The position numbers and the translations under genes are program-made. A DNA stretch of 64,000 nt from a virus, in the IMG/VR virus record IMGVR_UViG_3300025889_000092, positions 17,808 through 81,807 of that record; one strand, 5' to 3'. Position 1 is the stretch's first letter. Each line of letters begins with the position of its first letter. Positions 22,610 through 31,642 of the stretch are shown in pieces. The notes beneath the pieces were generated by a model. The model was not told the origin of the DNA. It saw only the letters and a list, made by a program, of their open reading frames with translations, and ran no database searches.

Positions 22610-23443
22610 ATGCCCGCGTGCCCGCATTATCCCAGTCGACACAGTTTACACACTCCTAATTTTGGAGGCGCTATTGCAGCGCTTGTAGAATGTATCAATA
22701 CGATTAGCGGCGTGGGAACTACATCCTTTACGATTGACCCCTCGGGTTACGCCGCGAATTTCGAGGGTTTAGTTCAGGTTATTGAGGATTTGAACTTCAC
22801 CATGAGCGGTATTACCGCTGGAGGTGGAGGAGGCTCTTATAACGCAGGTTCTGGTTTATATCTAACAGGTGGCGACACCTTTAACGTTAACTTTGAAACT
22901 GTTTACCAGGAAGTTGTTTCTGGTCACTTCTTTGCTGAAGCTGATCTCGCTGTAACTTTCAGCGGTAACAATGTCGTTTATAGCGGCAGCCAAGGCGGCG
23001 GCGGTGGCGGCGGAGGAGGAGGCGCAACTGTCGGAACCAGTCCTGGTGTTGGCTTTACCGACGGTTCGCTTTGGTTTGATACTAATGAAGGCCGTCTCTT
23101 CGTTTACGCGTCTGGCGCTTCGGTCTCCGACCCAGATTGGTACCAAACTAACGCTGAAGCTCTTGCCTACAAGTCTGAAGAACCACCTTCCGGCGCTGGT
23201 TACAACGCGCCGCCGCGTGATGGCTCACTGTGGTTTAACACTTTAATAGGTAACCTGTTTGTATACGATGCCGTTTCGAGTGGGTGGTATGAAGCTGGTC
23301 CTTCTCGATCTTTCGCTTACGGTGCTGCTGCTCCCGCTCCCACTGTTGAAGGAGCAGGTTGGTTGGATTCGACTGTTAATCGTTTGAAGATCTGGAACGG
23401 AACCTCTTGGGCAGATATTGATATTGACGGAGGTGTCGTTTAA
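22610..23443 (+). CDS. Tail-fibre protein
   Basis: 277 residues. Gly/Ser/Thr/Asn-rich with a long Gly run near 132-140, and three copies of a DGSLWFDT / NRLKIWNGTSWADI type unit common in cyanophage fibre proteins (a Trp-rich beta turn after a GSLWF motif). Probably forms a trimeric shaft. It overlaps the next gene by one base (TAATG). Start ATG 22610 is not supported by a close ribosome-binding site (ggagg is 25 bases away). Confidence 0.6.
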   Translation: MPACPHYPSRHSLHTPNFGGAIAALVECINTISGVGTTSFTIDPSGYAANFEGLVQVIEDLNFTMSGITAGGGGGSYNAGSGLYLTGGDTFNVNFETVYQEVVSGHFFAEADLAVTFSGNNVVYSGSQGGGGGGGGGGATVGTSPGVGFTDGSLWFDTNEGRLFVYASGASVSDPDWYQTNAEALAYKSEEPPSGAGYNAPPRDGSLWFNTLIGNLFVYDAVSSGWYEAGPSRSFAYGAAAPAPTVEGAGWLDSTVNRLKIWNGTSWADIDIDGGVV

Positions 23444-24147
23444 TGGCTAATTATCAACGTTTAAAGCGGACTACTTCTACTGTCCAAACAGGCGATCCTG
23501 CTGTTGGAGAGCTGATTGTTAATACTCCCTCCGGTTATGTATATACGACTAGGGATGATGGTGCTCTTGTTTTACTAAATAACGGCATTCCTGGTCCGAT
23601 TGGCCCGAGCGGCGTGGTCGGGCCGTCCGGTGCAGTCGGTCCTAGCGGCGTTATAGGTCCAAGTGGAGCCATCGGACCTGCAGGTAGTGGACTCATACCG
23701 TATTACGGCTCTTTTTACAGCAATGCAAACCAGACAAACGCATCTGGTACTGCTGTAAATCATATGACGTACAACAATACAGCTGAGGTTAACGGAGTTT
23801 CCGTTGCTTCTGGCTATATTGTCCAGGTAGCTAATTCGGGTGTTTATAACGTCAAATTCACCGCTCAGATCCAGAAGTCGAATGCCAGTTCCGAAGATAT
23901 ACAGATTTGGATTGCGAAAAATAACGTCAATGTTGCTGACTCCAACACGAGTTTGACGATACAGGGGTCAAACAACCGAATCGTTGCAGCGTGGGGTTGG
24001 TTTATTGCTTTAGATCGTAACGAACATGTGGACCTCCGTTGGCATTCAACAGATACTTCAATGTTCTTATTAGCTTCTGGCGCTAATAATTTACCTACAA
24101 GACCCGCTATTCCTTCTGTTAGTTTAACAGTTAATAGAGTTGGTTGA
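23443..24147 (+). CDS. Collagen-like tail fibre with C1q/TNF-like head
   Basis: 234 residues. After an N-terminal anchor (residues 1-45), residues 48-82 are Gly-Pro-[SI]-Gly type collagen triplets (IGPSGVVGPSGAVGPSG...), then a jelly-roll-like domain (YGSFYSNANQTNASG ... VNGVSVASGYIVQVANSGVY ... SVSLTVNRVG) typical of C1q/TNF-like trimeric heads used for receptor binding. Homotrimer expected. TAATG coupling to the previous gene. Confidence 0.7.
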   Translation: MANYQRLKRTTSTVQTGDPAVGELIVNTPSGYVYTTRDDGALVLLNNGIPGPIGPSGVVGPSGAVGPSGVIGPSGAIGPAGSGLIPYYGSFYSNANQTNASGTAVNHMTYNNTAEVNGVSVASGYIVQVANSGVYNVKFTAQIQKSNASSEDIQIWIAKNNVNVADSNTSLTIQGSNNRIVAAWGWFIALDRNEHVDLRWHSTDTSMFLLASGANNLPTRPAIPSVSLTVNRVG

Positions 24148-24191
24148 CACGCACGGTTTGACCCGTATACTTGGTCCGCTTCACCCTCCTT

Positions 24192-24314
24192 ATGGCCAAA
24201 CCCAAGTCCACTCTTAACAAAATTGAGTCCAAGCCTAAGAAGACCCGTCAAGGAGACGGTCAGCACTCAAAGGCTTCTCATGGAAGGAAAAAATATCGCG
24301 GACAGGGAAAATAA
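24192..24314 (+). CDS. 40-residue basic protein of the cyanophage KKTRQG type
   Basis: ATG 24192 with tcctt upstream. The sequence MAKPKSTLNKIESKPKKTRQ followed by a basic tail ending KKYRGQGK resembles a tiny Lys/Arg/Gly protein that I associate with cyanophages. Function unknown; possibly a nucleic-acid or virion-binding peptide. Confidence 0.55.
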   Translation: MAKPKSTLNKIESKPKKTRQGDGQHSKASHGRKKYRGQGK

Positions 24315-24345
24315 AAGTAGAATTAAAATAGTAAATACCCCGTAA

Positions 24346-24831
24346 ATGTCTTTTGCCACATTTTTGGCGGGGGAGACTTTAAGCCCCGGCGATCCCGTTG
24401 CTCTCACAAGTGGTGGAGTCGTTTATAAGTGCTGTGCTGTCGACCCCAACACCCACTTTTTAGCTGGTGTTTGTTTAGAAAGCGGCACAGCTAACGGTCA
24501 AGTCCGCGTGGGAACGGATAACGCCGGGAGCATTTATTCTGGTTTGACTCCAGGTTATCCCTATTATGTTGGTTTAGCTTCGGGTACTTTAGTTAATAGT
24601 TACGATCAATTTATTACCGATTTGGGTAACACTGGATATGGAAGTGCAGTACTTAATTACGTTGGTCGAGCTATTACTAGTTCGCGCATTTCTGTTGAGC
24701 GTTCCAATCCAATTACTATTACAAATCCGACAGCGGGAAGTTTCTTACTAGAGTCTTCTGTCAGTATTGTGACCCCATTTTTCATTCTTCAAGAAGATGG
24801 GTCTAAAATTACCTTAGAAGGTGCTTCCTAA
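24346..24831 (+). CDS. Beta-rich virion protein (DUF2190-like pattern)
   Basis: 161 residues. The pattern GETLSPGDPVALTSGGVVYK, then FLAGVCLESGTANGQVRV, then GLTPGYPYYVGLASGTLV is that of small beta-barrel phage proteins often labelled DUF2190-like; the 29686 gene product shares it. Virion decoration or fibre base role is likely. Overlaps the next gene as TAATG. Confidence 0.55.
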   Translation: MSFATFLAGETLSPGDPVALTSGGVVYKCCAVDPNTHFLAGVCLESGTANGQVRVGTDNAGSIYSGLTPGYPYYVGLASGTLVNSYDQFITDLGNTGYGSAVLNYVGRAITSSRISVERSNPITITNPTAGSFLLESSVSIVTPFFILQEDGSKITLEGAS

Positions 24832-25583
24832 TGGCTAACGAGAAGATTTCGCAATTTACACCACTAACTACGTTAGCCAGTGGTGACTATTTACCTATTA
24901 TCGACATTTCTGAACCCGCTGCTGCGGATCAGAACAAACGAGTTGGCATTGATATTCTTGACGGTCGGTATTATGCCGCAGCTAGTGGGGATGCCGCACT
25001 AACCTTAGCTGTTTCCGCTCAAGCTTCAGGTAACGCCGCACTTGTTGATGCAGCAGTTGCGTCTGTTGCTCTCGCTTCCGGTAACGCCGCACTTGTTGAT
25101 GCAGCAGTTGCGTCTGTTGCTCTCGCTTCCGGTAACGCTGCTCTTGTAGATGCTGCTACCGCTCAAGCTTCAGGTAACGCAGCTTTAACTGACCTTAGCG
25201 GCAAGTACGACAAGACCGGTGGTCCTATCTCGGGTCCCGTAACCGTTCAGTCTCAGTCGATCGGTACGATCTCGACCTCGACTGTCTCTGGTGTCATATT
25301 CCTCGATTTCGGCAGCGGTAATAATTTTGATATCACCCTTAACGACGCTAACAACACTCTGGCGGCTCCTACCAGCGCCAGTGGCGGTCAGACTGGTCAG
25401 ATCGTTATCCGCCAAGACGGCGGGGGGAGTCGATTACTAAGTTACAGCGGCGGTTGGCAGTTTACCGGCGGTTCAGCACCTACCCTTTCGACTGCTGCTG
25501 GGTCTACCGATGCACTTACTTATTACTGCGCATCTTCTTCGGGCTTCTTAGCTATTCTTACCGCAAACTTCCAGGGAGTTTGA
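24831..25583 (+). CDS. Tail-fibre shaft protein with exact internal repeats
   Basis: 250 residues. Residues about 65-120 are tandem copies of a 17-residue unit (SGNAALVDAAVASVALA), two of them encoded by exact 51-base repeats. The rest is beta-rich, ending YYCASSSGFLAILTANFQGV. The repeat unit SGNAALVDA recurs in the product of the 30879 gene. Probably a trimeric fibre with repeat-length variation. Confidence 0.65.
   Translation: MANEKISQFTPLTTLASGDYLPIIDISEPAAADQNKRVGIDILDGRYYAAASGDAALTLAVSAQASGNAALVDAAVASVALASGNAALVDAAVASVALASGNAALVDAATAQASGNAALTDLSGKYDKTGGPISGPVTVQSQSIGTISTSTVSGVIFLDFGSGNNFDITLNDANNTLAAPTSASGGQTGQIVIRQDGGGSRLLSYSGGWQFTGGSAPTLSTAAGSTDALTYYCASSSGFLAILTANFQGV
25029..25130 (+). 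repeat. Exact tandem repeat, two 51-base units
   Basis: Units 25029-25079 and 25080-25130 are identical at every base; a partial third copy begins at 25131. The absence of synonymous differences implies recent duplication by slippage or recombination, and keeps the frame. Confidence 0.9.
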
Positions 25584-25586
25584 TAG

Positions 25587-28049
25587 ATGGCTTTAGGTTC
25601 TAAGCTCGCTCCCTTTTTTGGCGCTGCTGGAGCTGCCGGAGCTGGTGGCTACGAGATCGAACGTTCGCTGCGGTTCAACTCATCGGATAGCGCATCGCTT
25701 ACGAAAACTTTTAACGCAACTGGCAGTCAAACTACCTATGCATTTTCTTTTTGGCTAAAGAAGACCAACAACAGTAGTATTTACCAAAACATCCTTATTG
25801 ACAACGATTCAAGCAGCTCTCAGATAAGAATAAACGATACTACTGGTGGATTTGAGTTGCGCTTTGCTGCTGCAGGAGCCAGTGCCGCTTTAACAACAAA
25901 TAGAAAGTTTAGAGACCCTTCTGCGTGGTATCACATTGTCTGCGTCTACGACTCCACCAATGCAACGTCTAGCAACAGGATGCGAATCTATGTCAATGGC
26001 GTGCGTGAGACTAGCTTTTTAGGCGAGACACAACCGACACAAAACTTAGCTAGCGCGTTCATAACTAATGGGCACACATACACACTAGGTTATTTTGCCG
26101 CAAACACGGCTATCGACGGGTATTTAGCTGAGGTCAACTACCTGGATGGTCTCACCCCCGGCACTGCTACAGACGATGCCAACGGTTCTGTCACGGGTAT
26201 TCCCAACGCCCAGTACCTGACGGACTTCGGGGAGTTTGACGCCACCACTGGCGTGTGGAACCCCATCGAATATACCGGCAGCTATGGCACCAACGGCTTC
26301 CACCTGGATTTTGCGGATAACTCTTCTGCCGCTGCACTGGGCTACGACGCCGCTGGTTCTAATGATTGGACCGTCAACAATCTGAGTGTGACGGCTGGTG
26401 CAGGTAACGACTCCCTGCGCGACTCGCCCACGAACGGCGACCCGGCGAATGACACCGGACTTGGCGGAGAAGTGCCGGGGAACTATTGCACTTGGAATCC
26501 TATTGCATCTAACTCTATTTATTTTGCTACACTTTCCAACGGCAATTTAGATGCTGCAGCTAGCGGTAATGCGCGAATAGCATTTGGAACTATTGCTATT
26601 CCTTCATCCGGAAAGTGGTATTTTGAGGTTACAACCACTGGAAGCCCAAGCTATCCATATATCGGTGTTGCAAGTTATGGCGATACAAGCACCGCCTACC
26701 CCCAGGACAACATTTTTCCAAGTGTCACCTATTACGGCACGGACGGCACAAAAGATGTAGACGGAACTTATAGTGCTTATGGCGCTACATACAGCAACGC
26801 AACCATTGGCGTAGCCGTCAATGTTGACTCGTCTCAAGTCACTTTCTATAAAGACGGCGTTTCTCAAGGAGCAATCTCCAAAGCGGTTGTTGGAGCGTTT
26901 CCTTTTGTAAGCACTGCGGGCGGCAGCGGAACGTTTATAGCAAACTTCGGCCAACGCGCCTTCGCCTACAGCGCCCCCAGCGGCTTCAAGGCGCTATGCA
27001 CAGCCAACCTTCCGACGCCGACCATTGCAGACGGCAGCACCGCGATGGATGTGGCGCTTTATACGGGTAATGGAACGTCTGTCACGGTCGCGGATCTAGC
27101 TTTTAGTCCTGATTTTGTTTGGTTGAAAGGTCGTTCAGACCCGGACAGACATGGTTTGTATGACACTGTGCGTGGAGCTACCAAGCGCCTTCAGTCTTCG
27201 GAGACCAATGCAGAGGATACGCAAAACGGGGTAACTGCTTTTAATTCTGATGGTTTTGTTGTCGGAAATTACGCCGAAACGAATGGAAGTGGTAGGACGT
27301 ATGTCGGCTGGACCTGGGACGCCGGCACGAGCAACGCAACCAACACCAGCGGCACAATAACCAGCACCGTCCGCGCTAACATCTCGGCGGGATTCTCGAT
27401 TGTTACCCTAAGTTATTCGGAATTATCAGGTGCTGTAACCGTTGGGCATGGGTTAGGCGTGGCGCCAAAGATGATCATTGTCAAACGCAGAAATACCACC
27501 GGGAATTGGTATGTCGCTCATACTGGGCTTACGAATATGAGTGGCTACTACCTACTTCTAGAGTCCACAGCGGCTCAAGGTGCTGCAAGCTGGGGAAGCG
27601 CGCCAACTTCCACTGTTTTTGGGATGAGTGACAACATATTTGGAACTGGAGATTACGTCGCCTACTGCTTCGCCCCAGTCGCGGGCTACAGCGCCTTCGG
27701 CAGCTACACCGGCAACGGCAGCGCAACTGACGGTCCGTTTGTTTATACCGGGTTTAGACCAAGGTGGGTGATGATTAAGGGTTATGTTGGCGGTCAAGGT
27801 AGTTCCTCTCAGTGGTTAATTATTGACACTTCAAGAGATACCTATAATGTTGCTGGCAATAAGCTTGCAGCTAATTTATCTGATCTAGAAAACTCCGCAA
27901 ACGTTGGTACAGTTACGCAGAATACTTTAGACATATTAAGTAACGGGTTTAAGCCAAGAACTTCAAACGGAAGCAGTAACGACGGTACCACTTCGTATGT
28001 GTGGGCAGCTTTCGCCGAAAACCCCTTCAAGTACACCCGTGCGCGATAG
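25587..28049 (+). CDS. Large adhesin: LamG-like, SPRY-like and fibre modules
   Basis: 820 residues, the largest fibre gene. Residues 25-200 look like a laminin-G/concanavalin lectin fold (SLRFNSSDSASLTKTFNATG, WYHIVCVYD, RIYVNGVRETSF, YTLGYF). Residues about 300-450 (YFATLSNG, KWYFEVTTTGS, YIGVAS, VTFYKDGVSQGAI) look like a SPRY domain. The C-terminal 350 residues hold two repeats of a TGNGT...FSPDFVWLKGR...D...R type module common in cyanophage fibres. Such proteins bind host surface carbohydrate or protein. Codon use varies between modules, which suggests mosaic assembly. Confidence 0.7.
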   Translation: MALGSKLAPFFGAAGAAGAGGYEIERSLRFNSSDSASLTKTFNATGSQTTYAFSFWLKKTNNSSIYQNILIDNDSSSSQIRINDTTGGFELRFAAAGASAALTTNRKFRDPSAWYHIVCVYDSTNATSSNRMRIYVNGVRETSFLGETQPTQNLASAFITNGHTYTLGYFAANTAIDGYLAEVNYLDGLTPGTATDDANGSVTGIPNAQYLTDFGEFDATTGVWNPIEYTGSYGTNGFHLDFADNSSAAALGYDAAGSNDWTVNNLSVTAGAGNDSLRDSPTNGDPANDTGLGGEVPGNYCTWNPIASNSIYFATLSNGNLDAAASGNARIAFGTIAIPSSGKWYFEVTTTGSPSYPYIGVASYGDTSTAYPQDNIFPSVTYYGTDGTKDVDGTYSAYGATYSNATIGVAVNVDSSQVTFYKDGVSQGAISKAVVGAFPFVSTAGGSGTFIANFGQRAFAYSAPSGFKALCTANLPTPTIADGSTAMDVALYTGNGTSVTVADLAFSPDFVWLKGRSDPDRHGLYDTVRGATKRLQSSETNAEDTQNGVTAFNSDGFVVGNYAETNGSGRTYVGWTWDAGTSNATNTSGTITSTVRANISAGFSIVTLSYSELSGAVTVGHGLGVAPKMIIVKRRNTTGNWYVAHTGLTNMSGYYLLLESTAAQGAASWGSAPTSTVFGMSDNIFGTGDYVAYCFAPVAGYSAFGSYTGNGSATDGPFVYTGFRPRWVMIKGYVGGQGSSSQWLIIDTSRDTYNVAGNKLAANLSDLENSANVGTVTQNTLDILSNGFKPRTSNGSSNDGTTSYVWAAFAENPFKYTRAR

Positions 28050-28120
28050 AGAAACTAATAAAGTCGGCATTTGCTCTACCGTCGACTTAACGGTTAGAAT
28101 TTAAAAAAATCCTCGCGTCG

Positions 28121-28696
28121 ATGTTTGTCTTAAACGGAAAACCGTTAGCCCTCGATAGGCCGTTTGAGGCAAACGGTACCCTTTATCCTGCTAATTGGCT
28201 GAGGTTATCTTCAACCGCAGCTCGTGAAGCCATTGGTATTACTTGGGTTCCGGACCCTCCTTCTTACGACCAACGTTTTTACTGGGGATATACAGCTAGC
28301 GGTACGTTGATCCCTAAAGATCATGACCAACTGGTCACCCAGTGGACCGACACGACGCGTCAGGCGGCAAATAGCTACCTCACTCCGACTGACTGGATGG
28401 TCATTCGTGAGGCTGACAACGGCACCGTGGTACCCAGTGGCCTTAAGGCTTGGCGTCAGGATATCCGCTACGCCTGCGAAGGCAAGGTGACTATGCTGTC
28501 ATTGACCACCGATACTTTCGGACTGGCTGAGTACGTCACTTACGTAAGTCCCTCTGGCGGTGCTCCTTCTGATTACAACTATTGGCCCCGTGATCCCAGT
28601 TCTACTCCTATTTTTATTAGCGACTCTGCTTCTGACGGGCTGGAGCCTCTTATCGATGTCGAAACTGCAGGACCAATTAGCGGAGAAGCAGTTTGA
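28121..28696 (+). CDS. Tail-fibre assembly-type protein
   Basis: 191 residues. The central motif VTQWTDTTRQAANSYLTPTD then WMVIREADNGTVVPSGLKAW and RQDIRYAC is the pattern of tail-fibre chaperones (YLTPTDWMVIR...W R..IR), here extended by a C-terminal region. Chaperones of this kind help fibre trimers fold. Directly follows the large adhesin, the usual place. Confidence 0.6.
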   Translation: MFVLNGKPLALDRPFEANGTLYPANWLRLSSTAAREAIGITWVPDPPSYDQRFYWGYTASGTLIPKDHDQLVTQWTDTTRQAANSYLTPTDWMVIREADNGTVVPSGLKAWRQDIRYACEGKVTMLSLTTDTFGLAEYVTYVSPSGGAPSDYNYWPRDPSSTPIFISDSASDGLEPLIDVETAGPISGEAV

Positions 28697-28705
28697 TAGT
28701 TTGCG

Positions 28706-29584
28706 TTAAATTCGCGTTATCAAGGTTCTGAACTTAGAGCGCCAGTCCTGTTTCCATTGGTTCCAGAACGAGATGCACTTTTCCTGCATCTCCGAGGAAC
28801 CTTCTTTTTTTATACGCTTTACAACATCTGCCCAGTCGTTTTCAATAACAAACGGTATTTTTTCGGTACCAAAAAACACTGCGTGCCAGTAAGAGGGTTC
28901 CACTTTTATTTGCTCTGTGTGTTTTAGAGTAATAGGTATCGCGCCTGCTTCTAGTGCCTCGTATATACGGAAGCTGTCCATACTATCCTGACCCTGGGGG
29001 CACAAGGCAAACTTAGAGTTATTAAGTAGTTCTCTGTACTCTTCAGTACTCAAACCATCCGCAGCGTTAAAGCCGCTGCAAAAATGTGTCTTGAAGTTTG
29101 TGCTGTAACTTTTTAATTGTTCGACGGCGCTTCTACGCATGTCGTCATGCAAACTACCGGCAAAGCACCAGTCGTATTTTCGATCCTCGAACTTTTTAAT
29201 TTCAGTACTGCACTCACTAAAACCCTTCTTGTAGCCAAGACCGAACACAGTCAGTTTTGGATGCCTGTGGTAGAACGGATGGAAATAGTTACGCGCAACG
29301 AAAGCACAGTTGGGATCATGGAGGTACTCCATTGGCTCTCTCAGATTTTCATCAGATAGCAGTATCACTCCGTAGCGTTTCCCGTTTTGTCGTAAAGCGT
29401 CTAAATAAGCTCGATAGTTTACGGCGTGATTACATACAACAACACAGTCTTCTAAAGGAGGTAGGTTATCAAACGTGTTAGTGACGATTACCTCAACTTC
29501 TGCATCTTTAAATAGCTCTGAGAGCCAGTCGTACTCCCATTTATCCAGGTTGACATCAAACCAAATGACTTTTGTTCTTGTCAT
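28706..29584 (-). CDS. Exostosin-like glycosyltransferase
   Basis: 292 residues on the minus strand, convergent with the fibre operon. FCSGFNAADGLSTEEYRELL then NNSKFALCPQGQDSMDSFRI and YEALEAGAIPITLKHTEQ match the exostosin/GT47-type C-terminal donor-binding region (S-K-F-x-L-C-P-x-G ... R-x-Y-E-A-L-x-A-G-x-I-P). Transfers sugars to a polysaccharide or protein. Together with the GT17-like enzyme, this is a second transferase that could modify fibres or host surface sugars. Substrate not predictable. Confidence 0.7.
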   Translation of the reverse strand: MTRTKVIWFDVNLDKWEYDWLSELFKDAEVEVIVTNTFDNLPPLEDCVVVCNHAVNYRAYLDALRQNGKRYGVILLSDENLREPMEYLHDPNCAFVARNYFHPFYHRHPKLTVFGLGYKKGFSECSTEIKKFEDRKYDWCFAGSLHDDMRRSAVEQLKSYSTNFKTHFCSGFNAADGLSTEEYRELLNNSKFALCPQGQDSMDSFRIYEALEAGAIPITLKHTEQIKVEPSYWHAVFFGTEKIPFVIENDWADVVKRIKKEGSSEMQEKCISFWNQWKQDWRSKFRTLITRI

Positions 29585-29685
29585 ACGTCGATTTTAATGC
29601 TTGGCTAGTTTAAACCAAAGTCCGTAGCCGCCAACAAAAAACTTAGGTGGTAGACTTAAAAATATAACCCTGCCGACAGGGATAA

Positions 29686-30195
29686 ATGACAGACCGGGCG
29701 ATTTTTAATCGGAAGTACACTTCCTTTACTTCTGGCAGTACGTCTGTCTTTCTCGTTAACGGAGCTGGGGTTACCACCCAGTTGTCTCCTACCGAGGACT
29801 TTACTGCTGGTGAAGATTTACTTCAAGGCGATTTTGTTTACGTAAGCGGCGTTTCTGTCTTTAAAGCAAGCGCCCTCAGCGGTCTTGCAGCTACTAACTA
29901 CGCTGCAATTGGCGCAACTGCGGCAGCGGCTTCTATTGGTGGCACCGTTTCCGTTAATTTAGACAGCATTGTTGTCCTGGGTGATGCCAACATTACGGCT
30001 GATTCCGCGCTTATTCCTGGTGAGTACTATTATCTTTCTAAGTATTCAGGGCAAGTTACAAGGTTCTCCACGGCGTCGGGTACTATTTCAAACTCCGGTA
30101 CCCTCCAGTATCAGGTCGTCGCCCCCGTGGGACAAGCCTTAAGCACTTCGGAGCTCGAGGTTGAGATTCAGCCCGTTACCATCATTTTTGATTAA
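29686..30195 (+). CDS. Beta-rich virion protein (DUF2190-like pattern)
   Basis: 169 residues, similar in layout to the 24346 product: FTAGEDLLQGDFVYVSGVSV, then LSGLAATNYAAIGATA, then LIPGEYYYLSKYSGQVTRF. Fibre or decoration role inferred. A small hairpin (CCCTG-ccga-CAGGG) lies over the ribosome-binding region just before ATG 29686. Confidence 0.55.
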   Translation: MTDRAIFNRKYTSFTSGSTSVFLVNGAGVTTQLSPTEDFTAGEDLLQGDFVYVSGVSVFKASALSGLAATNYAAIGATAAAASIGGTVSVNLDSIVVLGDANITADSALIPGEYYYLSKYSGQVTRFSTASGTISNSGTLQYQVVAPVGQALSTSELEVEIQPVTIIFD

Positions 30196-30827
30196 TAGTT
30201 CTCACTTAGTGTTTTTATAAGAGTGTTCAGAAGCATTCGGGAGTCATTGTCTTCTCCCGTAGCCGTGTTTTTATCGAACTCAAGTTCTTGATTAAACGTG
30301 TAGTGAAGAAAAATTTGCTTGACCCACTTTTGCTGGCATTTTTCTCGCCAGTGTGGCAGCTCCATACCCATGTAGATGATTCCGTCACCTATTTCAGGTT
30401 TACCTGAATACGTGACTTCCTGCTGTTTGTTCTCGAAAAATATCTCCCAGGGTTGACTCTTATCGTGCATATCCAAGCATATAGAGATACTTAACTCACA
30501 TTCAGGTCTGTCTATATGTTTTTTTAAGTCTTGAAATTTATAGTATTTTCTGTAAAACCCGTATGTGCTGTAAATACTTTCTAATTCTAGTTTATTTTTA
30601 AGTTTTTCGAGAACTATACTGTTTGCTATTTTTGTTCCTACTGAGTTGTAGACTTCTCTGGAACCTTCAACTTGATTAGAGTTTGTTTTTACTGCTTTTA
30701 GTATATCTAACTCAGTTTGTATGCTGAGGTACTTACAAAGATCATAATCAAGAATGTTTTTTACTAGACAGCACCTGTTACTAGAGAAGTCTTTGATATT
30801 TTCAGATATTTGTGTGATGCCTGCCAT
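30192..30827 (-). CDS. 2-oxoglutarate/Fe(II)-dependent dioxygenase-like protein
   Basis: 211 residues. KHIDRPECELSISICLDM gives the metal pair H104-x-D106, and MELPHWREK gives the distal H159; a basic residue that could bind 2-oxoglutarate follows (K170 in KQIFLHY). This is the prolyl-hydroxylase-type double-stranded beta-helix. Substrate unknown. Inserted on the minus strand between fibre genes and convergent with 29686, overlapping its last four bases. Confidence 0.6.
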   Translation of the reverse strand: MAGITQISENIKDFSSNRCCLVKNILDYDLCKYLSIQTELDILKAVKTNSNQVEGSREVYNSVGTKIANSIVLEKLKNKLELESIYSTYGFYRKYYKFQDLKKHIDRPECELSISICLDMHDKSQPWEIFFENKQQEVTYSGKPEIGDGIIYMGMELPHWREKCQQKWVKQIFLHYTFNQELEFDKNTATGEDNDSRMLLNTLIKTLSENY

Positions 30828-30878
30828 AATCTTTTTAAGTAGATTTATAATGTAGCTACACAGGAGATTAGCGGCAAA

Positions 30879-31277
30879 GTGACGTTAAGAAAACCCCTCG
30901 TCATTATTAGTGGTTTATCTTCTCAGTTGCCTCCTGGCGACACCATCGAAGGGGCCGCTGTTTCAAGCACTGCAACAGCAGGCAGCGGCCTTTCTGGAGG
31001 GGGCGCGGTCGGAAGCGACTTTAGATATGACGTAGTTCTAGCGGCGAGTGCAAGCGGACTGATCTTTACTCCTGGCGCAAGCGGCCTAGGTATTGACGGT
31101 TCGGCAATTGCGTCCGGCAATGCTGCGCTTAGCCTCGGCAATACCGCTTTATCCTCAGGTAACGCAGCCCTTGTGGACGCTTCGACCGCCCAAGCATCGG
31201 GTAATGCCGCATTGGCTGCGGTAGCAACTAAACCGACGACCGCTTCTGTCGTTGGTTTGATTATTGCTCTCGGCTAA
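30879..31277 (+). CDS. Tail-fibre shaft protein with SGNAAL repeats
   Basis: 132 residues from GTG 30879. Residues 75-120 repeat the unit SGNAALxxx (SGNAALSLGNTALSSGNAAL, VDASTAQASGNAAL), nearly the same words as in the 24831 product. N-terminal part Ser/Gly/Ala-rich. A TTTATAATG element lies 30 bases upstream. Probable trimeric shaft fragment. Confidence 0.55.
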   Translation: MTLRKPLVIISGLSSQLPPGDTIEGAAVSSTATAGSGLSGGGAVGSDFRYDVVLAASASGLIFTPGASGLGIDGSAIASGNAALSLGNTALSSGNAALVDASTAQASGNAALAAVATKPTTASVVGLIIALG

Positions 31278-31318
31278 TTGTTCTGAAGCTGCTATAATTT
31301 TTGTAAGGAGGCCACATC

Positions 31319-31642
31319 ATGTCAGCTTTTGTCGCTTCGGGTGTTGACTTACCTGGAACGGAGCCTTTAACCGTCTTAAGGAACGCCAACTACGATCAAG
31401 TAGTTCTTAGTATTCTTGGGGCAAATACTGGCGCTAGTCCCGTTAACTTAGATCTTACTGTTTCCGGTTCTACTACCGGTTACAAATATCTTTTTAAGAA
31501 TAATCAGGTCGCTGCCGGTAACTCGACAGATTACGTCGCAAATAAATATATACTTCCCTCGGGCTGTGAGCTTCAAAGTCGTGCTTCTGCAAGCGGCACA
31601 GTTACTATGTTTACGAGCTCGTATTTGGTCGATTACCCCTAA
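31319..31642 (+). CDS. Small beta-rich virion protein
   Basis: 107 residues behind taaggagg. Regular alternation as in VVLSILGANTGASPVNLDLTV and TVTMFTSSYLVDYP, low charge. A TATAAT sequence (about 31292) and ribosome site precede it. Overlaps the collar protein gene as TAATG. Probably a fibre-associated or baseplate component. Confidence 0.55.
   Translation: MSAFVASGVDLPGTEPLTVLRNANYDQVVLSILGANTGASPVNLDLTVSGSTTGYKYLFKNNQVAAGNSTDYVANKYILPSGCELQSRASASGTVTMFTSSYLVDYP

Noticed and set aside
22610-23443. Gly run in the first fibre gene as a frameshift or assembly artefact
   Set aside because: The frame stays open with normal codons on both sides, and Gly runs are common in fibre hinges.
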